Of a stretch of 64,000 bases of DNA, positions 33,646 to 46,469 are shown one piece after another; positions within the stretch are counted from its first letter, which is position 1, and the number at the start of each line of letters is the position of its first letter. The stretch is from Rhinopithecus roxellana. Taxonomy: Eukaryota; Chordata; Mammalia; Primates; Cercopithecidae. The DNA is taken from positions 40,092,235 to 40,156,234 of the forward strand of contig NC_044555.1 of the NCBI RefSeq assembly GCF_007565055.1. The letters run 5' to 3'. The notes under the pieces were generated by a model. It had not been told where the DNA came from and did no database searches. It was given only the letters and a program-made list of their open reading frames with translations. The position numbers and the translations under genes were made by a program.

Positions 33646-34262
33646 ACACAATTAAATTCAGGAAATAGAGAAACAAACTATATAATACCTTAAAAAGATA
33701 GATAGATAGTTCTCGAATATGTAGCATTCTATAAGAAAACTGACCTGAATTCCTCAAAAAGTCAATGTTATGACAGAACAAAAGGATTGGAAACCCTTCT
33801 AGATTAAAACTGTCTAAAGAGACATAACAACCAAATACAATGGGCAAACTTTATTAGATCCTAGCCCCAAAAAAGGAGTACTTAAAAAATCCCAGATATT
33901 TGAAAATTGAGGACAATTGGGGACACTTAAATATGGGTACATTCTAGATCATATTAGGTAATTCTATTTAATTGATAATAACGGCATTGTGGTCATATAA
34001 CAAAATGTCTCCTTTCTTAGAATATGCATCTGGAAACATTTAGGGGTAAATTTTTCAAGATTCCTGAAACTTAAAAAGCTCAGGATATGAAATGTAAATG
34101 TCAGGTGTATATATGTGTGTGTATGTATACACACACACATACAGAAAGATAATCGGGTAAAACATTAATAATCATACCGTTTAGTGGATGGGTAGAGAAG
34201 TACTCTATTTTCTGTACATTTGACATTTTTTAAAATGAAATTTGAGAGAAAAAAAGGAACGG
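33646..34262 (+). mobile_element. L1ME-type 3' end fragment
   Basis: Follows the 3' end of an old L1: AACTGTCTAAAGAGACATAACAACC, GAGGACAATTGGGGACACTT, GATAATAACGGCATTGTGGT, CATTTAGGGGTAAATTTTTC, then TTTCTGTACATTTGACATTT and an A-rich end. A TG/TA simple repeat (34109-34142) sits at the expected place. Strongly diverged. Confidence 0.65.
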
Positions 34263-35061
34263 TGATGTGGTGGTGGCATTTTTTGCTGACTAGATGCTCA
34301 CAGGCATCTTTATTTCTTTTTGAAAAATATCACTATAATGTCATAGATTTTTGTCTCATTTCATAATTTTTGCCTAATATCCTATGTACTTGCAATTTAT
34401 TTTTGGCATTGCCTCACTTAATTGGAAGTTAACACTTTGTGTTTCCTTTTAGACTAGTCACTTCAGAAATTTATCTAGTAGAAATTACTTTAAATTCAGA
34501 GCATGTGGTTGATAAACTACTCTGTGTCTGGGAAAGGATTTTCTTTGGGTTTTAATTTCTTTAGCCTTTCTTTCTTCATAATGTAGAGAACAGAAATTAG
34601 GTATCCGTGCTTGTTTTAAAAATGTCATTGTACCCAGGAGATTGTGGATCTTTATTTATATAGACTTTTTATTCTTTATTTTTCTTGATTTGGGCTGAAG
34701 GTTGTCTTAATTTTCTTTCGTCTTTAGAAACCAATATCTTATTGAATGTAAGATCTATGTATACAAATTCTCAGGACAAATTGAAAGCAGAAGATGCCAG
34801 ATCGCGTCAGTGATAAAGAAAATAAAGAAAGAAAGAATCCATATTTTTACACAAATAGGCCATCAGCATATGTGTGCTACAATTGAAAATACATGGTTTT
34901 ATTTGCATTATTCTATGTTCTACCAGAATTTAGAACTAGCAAAGTAAGGGTCTTGATGACTTTGCAGGATAGAGAAAGTCTAGGGTTAGGAAACTAGAAA
35001 GAAAGCATAAGTTAAACAAATTCCAAGGATATGAAACAGAAGAAGAGAAAGTGTTTGCTAA

Positions 35062-35104
<43 letters not shown>

Positions 35105-35176
35105 GAGATTGGTTTTGGAAACAGGTAATACGGGTATTCTGAATTTATTCCTGACAATTCTCTTCTAGATGTTAAA
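34263..35176. other. Mostly unassigned; possible L1 trace; long poly(A)
   Basis: The part near 34650-34760 weakly resembles reversed L1 ORF2 (GGTTGTCTTAATTTTCTTTC), too weak to call. A 38-A run occupies 35064-35101 with no recognisable element upstream. Confidence 0.45.
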
Positions 35177-35478
35177 ACATGACTCACTCCTGTAATCTCA
35201 CCTCTTTGGGAGGCGGAAGTTGGGGGATTGCTTGAGGCCAGGAGTTTGAGATCATCCTGGGCAACATAGTGAGACCTCATCTCTACAGAAAATGAAAAAG
35301 AATTTAGTTGGGTGTGGTAACATGCAACGGTAGTCCTTGCTACTTGGGAAGTTGACGTGGGAGGATTGCTTGAGCCCAGAAGTTCAACGTTACAGTGAGT
35401 TATGATCATACCACTGTACTCCAGCCTGAGCAATAGAATGAAATCCTGCCTTAAAAACAAACAAACAAACACAAAACA
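35177..35478 (+). mobile_element. Alu, old (AluJ-like)
   Basis: A dimeric Alu with many substitutions, the AluJ-like GGCCAGGAGTTTGAGATCATCCTGGGCAACATAG reading and an (AAAC)n tail. The first 10 to 15 bases are poorly preserved. Confidence 0.9.
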
Positions 35479-36704
35479 TTAATTTCAGCAACCAGAATAT
35501 ACAGTTTCGATCAGTCAGTGGATTACTATGAATTACCGTAGCAGGGAAATCAGCTTTGTGGGTTACTTTTTGTTCAGTAGTTCTCTGTTTTCTACCATTG
35601 AGGGGGCTAAATGATGCCCACATAGTCGCACTGAAGAAGACTTTGGAAAAGATCTCATTTAAAAAAATTACCTTCCTTCTTCAAGAAATGAACAACAAAT
35701 AAAGTGGCAAACAAATGTGTGAGCACAAAACCAAAATTCTTGCGTATTTTAAATCTCAAGCAACAAATCTAGTCCTTTCCTAGATTCCCATATTAATATT
35801 AATTTTCTATTTTTTTCTATTCAGCATTTTGCTTCCATGTTCTGATTCTATGTGTGAAGATGAAGACACAGAGAATGATGCTGATTCACAATAGTATTAC
35901 GATTTTTACATGATGTGTACTTGTCTGATCCTAAGCTGAATCCGTGTTCTAAGGTATTGTGAAACGTAACTCTTCTGTATTGAAGCGTAGAGTGTCAACA
36001 AATTTTTATATTAAATTAAAAATTACAAATAAATAAGAAGGCAAGGGTAAAGGGGTAATAGCTATAACAAAAGTGTACTTTTCTAGAAAATAATCAGCAG
36101 CAAGATAAATCATTGCTATCTCAGAATTTAAAATCATGTTTTAATTTTCAAAAATCTTTTTAATCGAATGTGGTTTTGATTTAAGAAAGAGATGTGCTTG
36201 TGTATTCTTAGATCATACTTTACAACTCCAAAACAATTTAATCTAGAGTTCAGACCATTGCTTCCCAGATCATAAAAATCAAGTAGGGTGTTTGTTTAAA
36301 ATAAATATTTCTTACAAGTTTGGAACGAATGAGCCAGAAACCCCAATGTATGTGCTTAGTAATATGTATTGTATCAAGATATCCACTTGCGAAATTTGGA
36401 AAATACCAGTTTAGGTTAGAAATGCAAGGATGTCACATTTTTTTTTTTTTAAATTGGTGTGTGTCAATTTTGGTGAGTGGCTGAAGATTAAAATTACACT
36501 TTCACTGACTCTATTTATTTCACTATTATGTCCTGCTTTTTGTTGCAAGAAAATAGGTATTGCATGGAATTTTTATAGTTTTTTAATGGGTAAGTTGTAA
36601 TTACATTTTCCTCTGAATATTGACATAAAATATTTAATCACCTAAATTTTAAAGATCTATTCATTACAAATTGTCTACCACTGTCCTTTGAACAGTAGTT
36701 TTAG
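35479..36704. other. No recognised feature
   Basis: About 1.2 kb of unassigned AT-rich sequence. A T run lies at 36439-36451. A stretch at 36250-36410 has a faint MER5-like look but is not called. Confidence 0.5.
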
Positions 36705-36962
36705 GAAGCTATAGAATACAGTAATTAACAGTTCAGGCTTGGAATCTAACTACTTATTTTGAGGTCTCCGCCCTGCCACTTACTAAATGGGAGACCTTGA
36801 TCAAATTATTTAACAGCCGTATTCTGCAGTTTCCCTGAGAGCTTAAAACAGAAAAAAAAATAGTAACTGACTCATAGGGTGGTTGTGATGAATAGGTTTA
36901 TTAACACATACATTGACAACTGGAATCTACTAAGCTTTTAATACATGTTTGTTATTGTATCG
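36705..36962 (+). mobile_element. MIR SINE
   Basis: Nearly complete MIR: AGTAATTAACAGTTCAGGCTTGGAATC, then the core CCGCCCTGCCACTTACTAAATGGGAGACCTTGATCAAATTATTTAAC, then TGACTCATAGGGTGGTTGTGATGAATAGG and the ending TTTTAATACATGTTTGTTATTG. Confidence 0.85.
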
Positions 36963-37502
36963 CCAACATAGAGGTATTGGCAGATAAGCATTAGAATTAA
37001 ATTATAGCTATAAATAACAAACTTTTGCATTGTAGTAATATGTCAAATAGGAGCAATTATGCAAGACTTTTTCAAAATCATATACATTCAAGAATTTTGA
37101 TACTGCTTTCCCAAACATCTAATAATAAATTCTAAGTGTAGATTAATTACATACACAATAAGTAAATAATGTAACACAATTAATTTAAACTCTTCTAATG
37201 AAACATTTATGATAATTGAATAGCAGATAATTCCTCATTTACCTTTGCTTAGCAATTCTTTTCTTCAAGGAGTATGCACATTAATTGAATAAAAATAACT
37301 ATAAGAATAATGCATAAAATGCAGAAGACTTTATTGCTTTAAGTACCCTCAATCATTATAAGAAGGTTATTTATATATGATTCACATTCTATTTTCGAAT
37401 AGCACATAAATGTGTATATATATACACACAAACATATGTATATAAATATATAAATACACATGACATAATTATTGCGATAAGTCTTCTATAAATTTTTACT
37501 AA
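36963..37502. other. No recognised feature
   Basis: AT-rich unassigned sequence with a TA/CA-rich patch at about 37411-37462. Confidence 0.5.
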
Positions 37503-37625
37503 ACCAGTCTCTCTCAAATGTTACTGAACATCTGAATCACCTGAGGAGTGTTTCAAAATGCAGATACTTCACTGAAGCATTATATCCAGAATTTTTGCTC
37601 CATCGATCAGCTTCAATGGATCAAA
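37503..37625 (+). mobile_element. MER5A-like hAT-Charlie fragment
   Basis: CCAGTCTCTCTCAAATGTTA followed by CATCTGAATCACCTGAGGAGTG and TTTCAAAATGCAGAT follows the start of MER5A, a short non-autonomous hAT DNA transposon. The right half is lost. Confidence 0.6.
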
Positions 37626-38824
37626 AAATACATCCTTACACATCCTTAGCCTATTTGTAGGCAGTAAAACTTAGAATAGAAAATAAGTGAAACCTGCAGT
37701 GTTTCCAGCTGCCACGGAAACATATTCATATTCTGCATGTTACTACTTTCAAGTCTAGTGCCACTGCGTATCACTCAGCAACACATCCTTCTATAAACAC
37801 TCAATCCCATAGTTCTCTATAAATCCTCAAATCTGACCTCATTCCCTTTCCCCACTATACCACACAAACACACATACACGCAAACACACACACACACATG
37901 AACACACTTCACCACCTTTACTAAATGTTGTAGTTGTCTTTCCAGAGCTCAAAAGTGATCAACAGCAAACATTTTTACATATTCCAACTGTACCTTGAAT
38001 ACTCTTTTCACTTTATTTCACTCGAGAAGATACAGCTTTTTCTAAAGCCCTCTCAAGCACAGCCCCCTCCCCATCTTCATCATGCCAGAGCCTGGTGATA
38101 GATAAGAGGCTTCCTTACTTCCCACCACTTCTAGATTGTCTTCCCTTTTATACAAAAACAAGTTTCTTTCAAATACATCATCGGATTTTACTACTTGTAA
38201 GTGTTCCATGTCATTGACATGTATCAACCAAGGCACAATATTTAATTCATAAAATATTCAATTTAATACTTATTTTACTGTAGTTCACTTCATCATCATT
38301 CCTAAAAACTTCTTTATTCATATAGACAAGAAACTCAAGATACTAGCTTCTGATTCTTCATCACGTTAGCTTCTTTCATCTCATGTCTAATGGCTTTATC
38401 ATCCACCTCAATTCAGCTACACAATCTCATGGTTCTATCTTTGGCTATTGGGTTTCAACCTTTTTAGATAATATAGTTTACTGCTAACTGCATGGTGTAC
38501 AAAATATCTGGATGATGTTGGAGAAAACTCACAAAACCATGTTGATTGGAAAAGTTATGACATAGTTTCTCAAGTGAATAATCAACACTGACAAAATTTT
38601 TACTACACTTCCCTAAAAATTTCATTTCCTTTTCTCAAAGACAGGTATTTTAACCCTTATTTTTTCTGCTCAAGTCTTAGTCAGAATCACCTACCTCAGC
38701 TAATGACCTAGACATAAACTTTACGGAAAAAAATGCAATTAGGATATAATGACTTTGACCTTCATATCATATATTCTACCATTCTATACACATATACACT
38801 GCTTTCCCGTTCAAAACACCAGAG
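37626..38824. other. Unassigned sequence with a CA repeat
   Basis: No gene or transposon call. A CA-rich run with interruptions lies at 37859-37908. Confidence 0.5.
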
Positions 38825-40049
38825 AATGAGAAAGAGGACAAGATGGCTGACTAGATGCTGCCAGGAAGCATCACTTCCGTTGAGAGAGCTGAAATTATCC
38901 AGCAAACCAGGATAATTTGCTGAGAGTGGATGGAGAGCCAATACTGATGATGAGGTTGAAGAGATAAAAAACTGGGAACCTTGCACAGGGAACCTGAATC
39001 CCAGAGCTACCTTCTGGTCTTGAATGGCTTTTGGGAAAGAGGTGAGGGAGGGAACTTAGAGACAACTCATTCTTATTGTGATTCTCTGGGATCCCAGCTA
39101 CAGGAGACCCTGCGTTTCTCATGAACCTGCACCTTGACAGGCGGATCTCCCCAGGGAGTGAGAAGAGACAGGCCTTTTAGAAAACAGCAGAGAGCTCAAG
39201 AGCCTCAATGCTGGGAAGCTGCAGTGGAGAGAAGCCATATATGCCAATCTCCCAGGGCTCCCCATCACCCTCTGGGAGGCACGGGCCTCAGCTGACCTCT
39301 GAGCCAGGAAAGTGCAGAGCCAACTTCCCCATGGGACTGGAGCATATCTGCTCTGCAAGCCCTCCTGCCTGCCAGCCCTTTTGAGTCTATGCCAAGCCAT
39401 CCTGCAGGATTGGATGCACAGTGCAGCCACCACAGCGCAACCTAAGTGCATTGCTGCTCCTGAATAATTTCCAGGTGACCCAGGAGTATATCGGATCTCC
39501 CAGGGTAGCCAAAACCTCAACCTGAGCCACGGACATTCTGGACTGCAGCACACGAGTATGGAGTCCAGACCTGTGGCGGACACTCAAGTGAGAGAGGAGC
39601 CTTCTCCCTCAGAGCACTGAGAGGGATGAGACATGCAGGTTCTTGACCCGGAGTGGGAGCAGGGCATGCCTCCTTCCACAGAGCTGGTCCACAGAGTGTG
39701 TGGCGTATCTCTGTCGCAGCTTCTGTCGGAGGGGTCCCCGTGGCCCAGTACACCTAACAAAGTAATGCAGATGCAGTGCTAGCAATCGAAGAGGCTTTTT
39801 CAAGGCCCAGGAGTGAACCGGGTGAGGGGACCACTTCTTCCCTCAAACTCACCGCAGAGCATGCCTCTGAATTCAAGCGTGTACAAACAAGCTACAGTTG
39901 AGTATTAACCTGGGTACTGGCCGTTACTCTTAAGCGCCATCTACTGGGTCACAGCCCAAACTACAACAACAAAAATGTATCCTGCTAATGTATACAGCTG
40001 TGAAACTGAGCGCAGTAATTCACCCACAGGTAAAGATTTATAGCCCTCT

Positions 40050-41091
40050 GAAAGTATTTAGGAATGAAGCCAACTGACTGTACTTAAGTCCCACCACAGT
40101 TGAAAGAACAACAACCCTCTCAGATGAGAAATAATTAGTGCAAGAAATCTGGCAATTCAAAAAGCCAATGTCCCCTTCCCTCCAAACAAGTTCACTAGTT
40201 CCCAGAAATGTTTCTTGGCCAGTGTGAAATGCCTGAAATGACAGATACAGAATTCGGAGCCTAGATGCCAAGGAAACTCATCAAGATTCAGAAGAAATTT
40301 GAAACTCCATCCAAGAAATACAAAGAATCCAGTAAAATTATCCAAAAACTAAAAGATGAAATAGCCGTGTAAGAAAGAACCTAATTGAAATTTTAGAGCT
40401 GATAAACTCCCTACAAAAATGTCATAACATAATTAGAAGTATTAACAGCAGAATAGACCAAGTAAAGGAAATAATCTCAGAGCTCAAAGACCAAGTCTTC
40501 AAATTAACTCATTCAGACAAAACTTTAGAAGAGAATTGAGAAAAATAAACAAAATATCCAAGAAATATGTCATTATGTAAACAAACCAAATCTATGATAC
40601 ATCAATATTTTTTAAGAACAAGGACAGAGGATAAGGAACTTGGAAAATATATTTGAGGATACGGTCCATAATAATTTTCTGAATATGGCTAGAAAGGTTG
40701 ACATGTAAATCCAAGGAATACAGAGAACCTCAGACAGGAACTACATGACATAAATGTCCCCAAGGCACATAGACATCATATTCACCAATGTCAATGCAAA
40801 AGTAAAAAAAACTTAAAGGTAGCTAGAGATAGAGAGAAGGTCCAAGTGAAGTACAGAGGGAACCCAGTCAGGCAAGCAGCAAATCTCTCCACAGAAGAGA
40901 TGGGAGACCTATTTTCAGCATCTTTTAAAAAATTCCAACCAAAAATTTCATATTCTATCAAAATATGCTTCATACATGATGGAGAAATAAAACCCATCTC
41001 AGACAAGCAAATACTGAGGGAATACATTTCAACTAGACAAGGCCTACAAGTTGTCCTTAAGAGAGTACTAACCATGGATTCAAAAGAATGA
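40050..41091 (+). pseudogene. L1 ORF1 remnant
   Basis: ORF1p is the trimeric RNA-binding chaperone of the L1 particle. 40240-40560 matches its coiled-coil region (AACTCATCAAGATTCAGAAG; AAAGATGAAATAGCCGTG followed at once by a TAA stop). The last 81 codons (40846-41091) are open and keep the C-terminal domain, with RQAANLSTEEM, KISYSIKICFIHDGEIKP and the usual terminal stretch. Frame breaks between these parts rule out a working protein. Confidence 0.9.
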
Positions 41092-41440
41092 CACCCACTA
41101 CCACAAAATCACACTCAAGTGCATAGCCCACAGGTGCTATAAAGCAACTACACAATCAAGTATACATAACAATCAACAAACAACATAATGACAGAATCAA
41201 AATCGCACATATCATTAGTAATTCTGAATGTAAATGAGATAAATGTCCACTTAAAATACAGAATGGCAGACTGGATGAAGAGACAAAATCCAACTGTTTG
41301 TGGTTTTCAAGAAACCCATCTCACATGTAATGACACCCACAGACTCAAAGTAAAACGAATGAAAAAGATCTACCATGGAAATGAAAGATGAAAAAGAGCA
41401 GGAGTTGTTATTTTTACATCAGATAAAACAGACTTTAAAC

Positions 41441-41856
41441 CATTAATCCATTTTTGCATTGCTATGAAGAAATATCTGAGACTGGATAATTTATAAAGAA
41501 AAGAGGTTTAATTGGCTCATGGTTCCACAGTCTGTACAGGAAGAATAATTCCAGCATCAGCTCAGCTTCTGGGGAGGCCTCAGGAAAATTCAGTCATGGC
41601 AGAAGGCAAAGACAGAGCTGGCAGCTCACATGAACAGAGCAGCAAGAGAAAGAGAGAGCGGGAGGTGCTACACATTTATAAAAAGCCAGATCTTGTGAGA
41701 ACTCTATCAGGAGAACAGTACTAGTGTGATGTTGCCAAACCATTCATGAGAAACTGCCACCATGATTCAGCCACCTCCCACCAGGCCTCACCTCCAACAT
41801 TGGGGATTAAAATTCAACATGAGATATGGGTAGGGACACAAACTCAAATCATATCA
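41441..41856 (-). mobile_element. MaLR solo LTR (MST/THE1-like) inside L1 ORF2
   Basis: Reverse-complement LTR: read on the minus strand it starts TGATATGATTTGAGTTTGTG and ends ...AATGCAAAAATGGATTAATG. Minus-strand features include ACCTGGTGGGAGGTGGCTGAATCATGG-type sequence and a CCAATTAAACCTC region with the polyadenylation signal. L1 endonuclease sequence continues on both sides, so this is a later insertion. A 5-bp duplication is not clear. Confidence 0.9.
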
Positions 41857-44800
41857 ATCAATAAAATTTCAGAATAAGGAGGAATATTACATAACGATAA
41901 AGGGTAGATTCCAACAAGAAACCTTAACTTTCATAAATATATATGCACCCAACTTTGGAGCACCAAGATTCATAAAATAAGTTATTTTAGGCCTAACAAA
42001 AGACCTAGATAACCGCACAATAATGGGAGACTTGAACACCCTACTTACGGTATTAAACAGATCACTGAGGCAGAAAACTAACAAAGAAGCTCTGGACTTA
42101 AACTCAATACTTGACCAATAGGACCTAATAGACATCTATGGAACACTCCACCCAACAACCGCAGAATGTACATTCTTCTCATCTGCACACAGAAGTATTC
42201 TAGGATTACCTAAATGCTTCTTCATAAAGCAAGTCCCAATAAATTTTTAAAAAATCAAAATTATACCAAGCACATTCTTGGACCACAGTGCTAAAACAAT
42301 GAAATAAATATCAAAAATTTACCTTAAAATGGCACAAATAAGTGGAAATTCAACAACTTACTCCTGAATAACTTACAGGTGAACATCAAAATTAAGGCAG
42401 AAATTTAGAAATTACTTTAAATTAATGAAAACAGGGACACAACTTACCAAAATTCCTAGAGTGCAGCTAAAGCAGTGTTAAGAGGAAAATTTATAGCCTT
42501 TCATCAAGGCAAAGTTTATAATACCTTCATCAAGAAGTTAAAAAGATTTCAAATTAACAATATAACTCTGCACCTAAAGAAACTATTAAAAGAAAAACTA
42601 CCCCAAAGCTCCAGAAGAAAAGAAATAACCAAAATTAGAAAATAAGCTAATGAAATTGAAATTCAAAAATCCATTCAAAATATAATGAAACCAAGAGTTG
42701 ATTCTCCAAAAAAAAAAAATATGTAAGATTGATAGACTGTTAGATGGATTAACAAAGACAAAAAGGAGAGAAGAGTCAAATAAGTGCATTCAGAAATGAC
42801 AAAGATGGCATTACAACTGATATCAGAAAAATAAAAATGATCTTCAGATAATACTATAAATAACTCCTTGCACACAAATTAGAAAATCTAGAGGAAATGG
42901 AAAAGGTCCTGGAAACATACGATCTCCAAAGATCGAATCAGGATGAGATTGAAACTCTGAATAGGGTTCAATATAGAGTTCTGAAACTAAAATTTTGGTT
43001 AAAACAATCTATAAACCTGAAAATGTCCTGGACCACATGGATTCACAATCAAATTCTACCAGGCATACAAAGAAGAACTAGTACCAATCATTTAAAAAAA
43101 CCAAGAAGGGACTCCTCCTTAACTCATTATATAAATCCAACATCAGCCTAATATGAAAATCTGGCAGAAATAAGACTAATAAAGGAAACTTCAAGCCAAT
43201 ATCCCTGATGAACATAGAAGCAAAAATCCTTAACAAAATACTAAGAAATCAAATCAGCAGAACTTAAAAAAAGTTAACTCATCATGACCAAGTAGGTCTT
43301 ATTCCTAGGATGCAAGATTGATTCAACATTCACAAATCAAAATGCAATTTACCACATAAAGAGAAAAGCAAAAAACATATGGCCATCTCCATAGATGCAA
43401 AAAAGCTTTGTATAAAATCCAAAGTCTTTTTGTGATAAAAACCCTCAACAGACTAGGCATTGCAAGAACATATCTGACAATAATGAGTCATTTATGTCAC
43501 ACTCACAGTCAACATCATACTGAATAGATAAAAGCTGAAACCATTCCTCTTGGGAACTGAAATAACGTAAGGATGCCCACTCTCACCACTCCTATTCAAA
43601 ATAGTACTGGAAGTCCTATCCAGGGCACTCAGAAAAGAGAAAGAAATAAAACACAATCAAATAGGAAAAAAAGAAGTCAAACTATCTCTTTTCGCTGATG
43701 ATATTCTATACTTGGAAAACCCTAAAGACTTCACCAAAAGGCAACTAGAACAGATAAATGACTTCAGCAACATTTCAGGATACAATATCAATATACAAAA
43801 AATTAGCAGCATTTCCACACACCAATAACATCCATGTCAAGAGTCAAGTCAAGAACATAATCTCATTTACAAGAGTCACAAATAAAATGAAATACATAGA
43901 AATATAATACAGCTCACAAGGAGGTGAAAGCTCTTAACAAAGAGAACTACAACACACCGCTGAAAGAAATCAGAGGAAATGCAAATAAATGGAAAGCCAT
44001 TTCATGCTCATGGATTGGAAGAATCAATATGATTAAAACGGCCATAAGTGTCCAAAGCAATTTACATATTTAATGCTATTCTTATTGAACTACCAACATC
44101 ATTCTTCACAGATAGAAAAAAATATATAAAACTCACATGGAACCAAAAATAGTCTGTATAGCCAAAACAATCCTAAGCAAATAAAACAAAGCTACCTGAC
44201 TTTGAACTACATTACAATGCAACAGTAACCGAAACAGCATGGTACTGGTACAAAAGCAGACACATAGATCAATGGAACAAATTATGTAACTCAGAAATAA
44301 AACTGCACACCTACAACCATCTAATTTTTAACAAAGCTGACAAAAAGAAGCAATAGGGATAACTCTCCATTAATTAAATGGTGATGGATAATCATATGCA
44401 GAAGAATGAAATTAGACCCCTTTTTTCATCATATACAAAAATTAACTCAAGATAAATTAAGGATATAAATGTAAGACCTTCAACTATAAAAATCCTAGAA
44501 GAAAATTTAGGATACACCCTTTTTGGTAAATAATTTATGGCCACATCCACAAAATCAAATAAAATGAAAACAAAAATTGACAACTGGGACCTAATTAAAC
44601 TAAAAAGCTTTTGCACAGCAAAAAAAAAAAAATCTATCAGCGAGAAAACAGACAACCTACTGAATGGTAGGAAATGTTTGCAAACTATGCATCTGCCAAA
44701 GGTCTAATATCCAGAATCTGTAAGGAACTTAAGTCAACAAGCAAAAACCAAGAAACCCCATTAAAAAGAAGGCAAACGACCTGGATACTTCTCAAAGGAA

Positions 44801-44924
44801 GACATAGAAGTGGCCAGTAAGTATTTGAAAAAAGGCTCATCATCAATAATCATCAGAGAAATGCAAATCAAAAACTACAATGATATATACCATCTCACAT
44901 CAGTCATGATGACCATTATTAAAA

Positions 44925-44927
<3 letters not shown>

Positions 44928-44977
<50 letters not shown>
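44928..44977 (+). repeat. Poly(A) of 50 inside L1 ORF2
   Basis: An uninterrupted run of 50 A's, in a place where L1 has a short A-rich stretch (after CATTATTAAAAGGT and before GATGTTGGCAAGACTGC). L1 sequence is collinear on both sides, so it looks like a homopolymer expansion and not the tail of another insertion. Confidence 0.9.
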
Positions 44978-44979
<2 letters not shown>

Positions 44980-45590
44980 TGTTGGCAAGACTGCAGAGAA
45001 AAGGGAACATTTACACACTTTTGACAGGAATATAAATTAGTTCAGTCACTGTGGAAAGCAGTTTGGAGATTTCTCAAAGAACTTAAAACAAAACTACCAC
45101 TCAACCCAGCAATCTCATCACTGGGTATATACTCAAAGGTATATAGATCATTATACCAAAAAGGCACATGCACTTGTATGTTCTTCACTGTGATATTCAC
45201 AATAGCAAAGATGTAGAGTCAACCTAGGTGCCCATCAATGGTGAACTGGATAAAGAAAATATGGTATATACACACCACAGAATATTCACAGTCATGAAGA
45301 AGAATGGATAGAGCTGTAGGCCATAATCCTAAGCAAATTAACATAGGAACAGAAAGGCAAATACCACATGTTCTCACATATAAGTTGGAGTTAAACTTAA
45401 ACCACACATGGACATTAACATGATACAACAGACACTGCAAACTACTGAGAAGGGAGGGTGGCTGGGGGATGTGCTTTTGGAAAACTATCTATTGGGTACT
45501 ATGCTTAGTACCTGGGTCCAATATATCATATAACAATCCTACACATGTATCCCTTGTATCTAACATAAAAACTGAAATTTAAAAAAAATC

Positions 45591-46469
45591 TGAAATATAC
45601 TGAAGAAGGAAGGGATTAAAGCTTTAAGGGTCTGAATAGAACACCTGTAATATGGATGCATACCTATATATGTAATATTTTACATGTGTATATACATACA
45701 CACACACTTTATTCTCACATGAGAGAATTGAAGAAACATTTAATGTGTGTTTAGGGACAGTAAGAATAATGCGTAACTTTTTCTGGTATACAACAATGCA
45801 TCTAGATACCACAGTCTTATTTTATATCTGCCTTCTTTCAAAATAAACTTGTTGTATATGGAAAAAAAATAGACCAAGTGTTTGTGTGACTATATAAAAT
45901 AGCTCTTCCACTTTTCCCTTAATTTCACACATTCATATCTTCTCCATGACCTTTCTTTTTTTTATCTCTGTTTCACTTCTGTATTTTCAACTTCTGTCTC
46001 TACTGAATCAATTCAATCAACTCATATCCATATATTCACATCCTTTTTTTGTCTTTTGAAAACACTCACACACACTTAATTACTGCTACTGTGACTACTA
46101 CCATTACTGGCACCTTGAATCCAGATTTTTCCTTCAGCTTCTTCTTCTAGTAGGAATGGAATTCTTCTAGACAAACCCTATGTTCTCAAGACTGCACCTT
46201 TCTAAAGAGATAACATATTTTTGTTTCTATTTGATTTTTGATTACCAGAATAGGCACATGTCTAGAAGGGATGACTTTGTGCAATTTAGAAAAAGTGTGT
46301 TCTTTGGTAGGTTAACAAATTCCTTGAGATGGTTCAGGTCTCTGCTCCCTTTAAGATTCTTCTGTTTATGAATTTGTTCTGGGTGATCTCATCCAGTCCC
46401 ATAACTCCTAATACAATTTGCTGAACTTTTTCTGTAGTCTGGATTTTATATCCAACTACTTTCCTAAAT
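45591..46469. other. Unassigned sequence
   Basis: No gene call. Short TA/CA-rich patch at 45660-45712 and pyrimidine-rich text from about 45900, possibly the decayed start of the L2 that follows. Confidence 0.5.

Larger units (their letters stand above)
41188..45400 (+). pseudogene. L1 ORF2 remnant, split by a MaLR LTR
   Basis: ORF2p is the endonuclease and reverse transcriptase of L1. The first 67 codons (41188-41391) are open and include the endonuclease motif CGFQETHL with its catalytic Glu. A stop follows, and then a 415-bp LTR interrupts the domain. The reverse transcriptase catalytic region is recognisable at about 43683-43712 (LSLFADDILYLEN on the plus strand), so the key Asp pair is still encoded there. 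Stops, indels and the 50-A run break the rest. The C-terminal cysteine motif region lies near 45000. Confidence 0.9.
38825..45590 (+). mobile_element. Nearly full-length L1 (L1PB/L1MA-like), dead
   Basis: Begins with a promoter-end motif AGGACAAGATGGCTGACTAG and a GC-richer 5' UTR (to about 40000). ORF1 (about 40050-41091), ORF2 (from 41188) and a 3' UTR ending CTGAAATTTAAAAAAAA follow. About 6.75 kb including a 415-bp MaLR LTR inserted in the endonuclease region. Many stops and frameshifts inactivate both ORFs. A 50-A run lies inside ORF2 at 44928-44977. No clean target duplication was identified. Confidence 0.92.

Noticed and set aside
36250..36410. Possible second MER5-like fragment
   Set aside because: The similarity is too weak and out of order to call.
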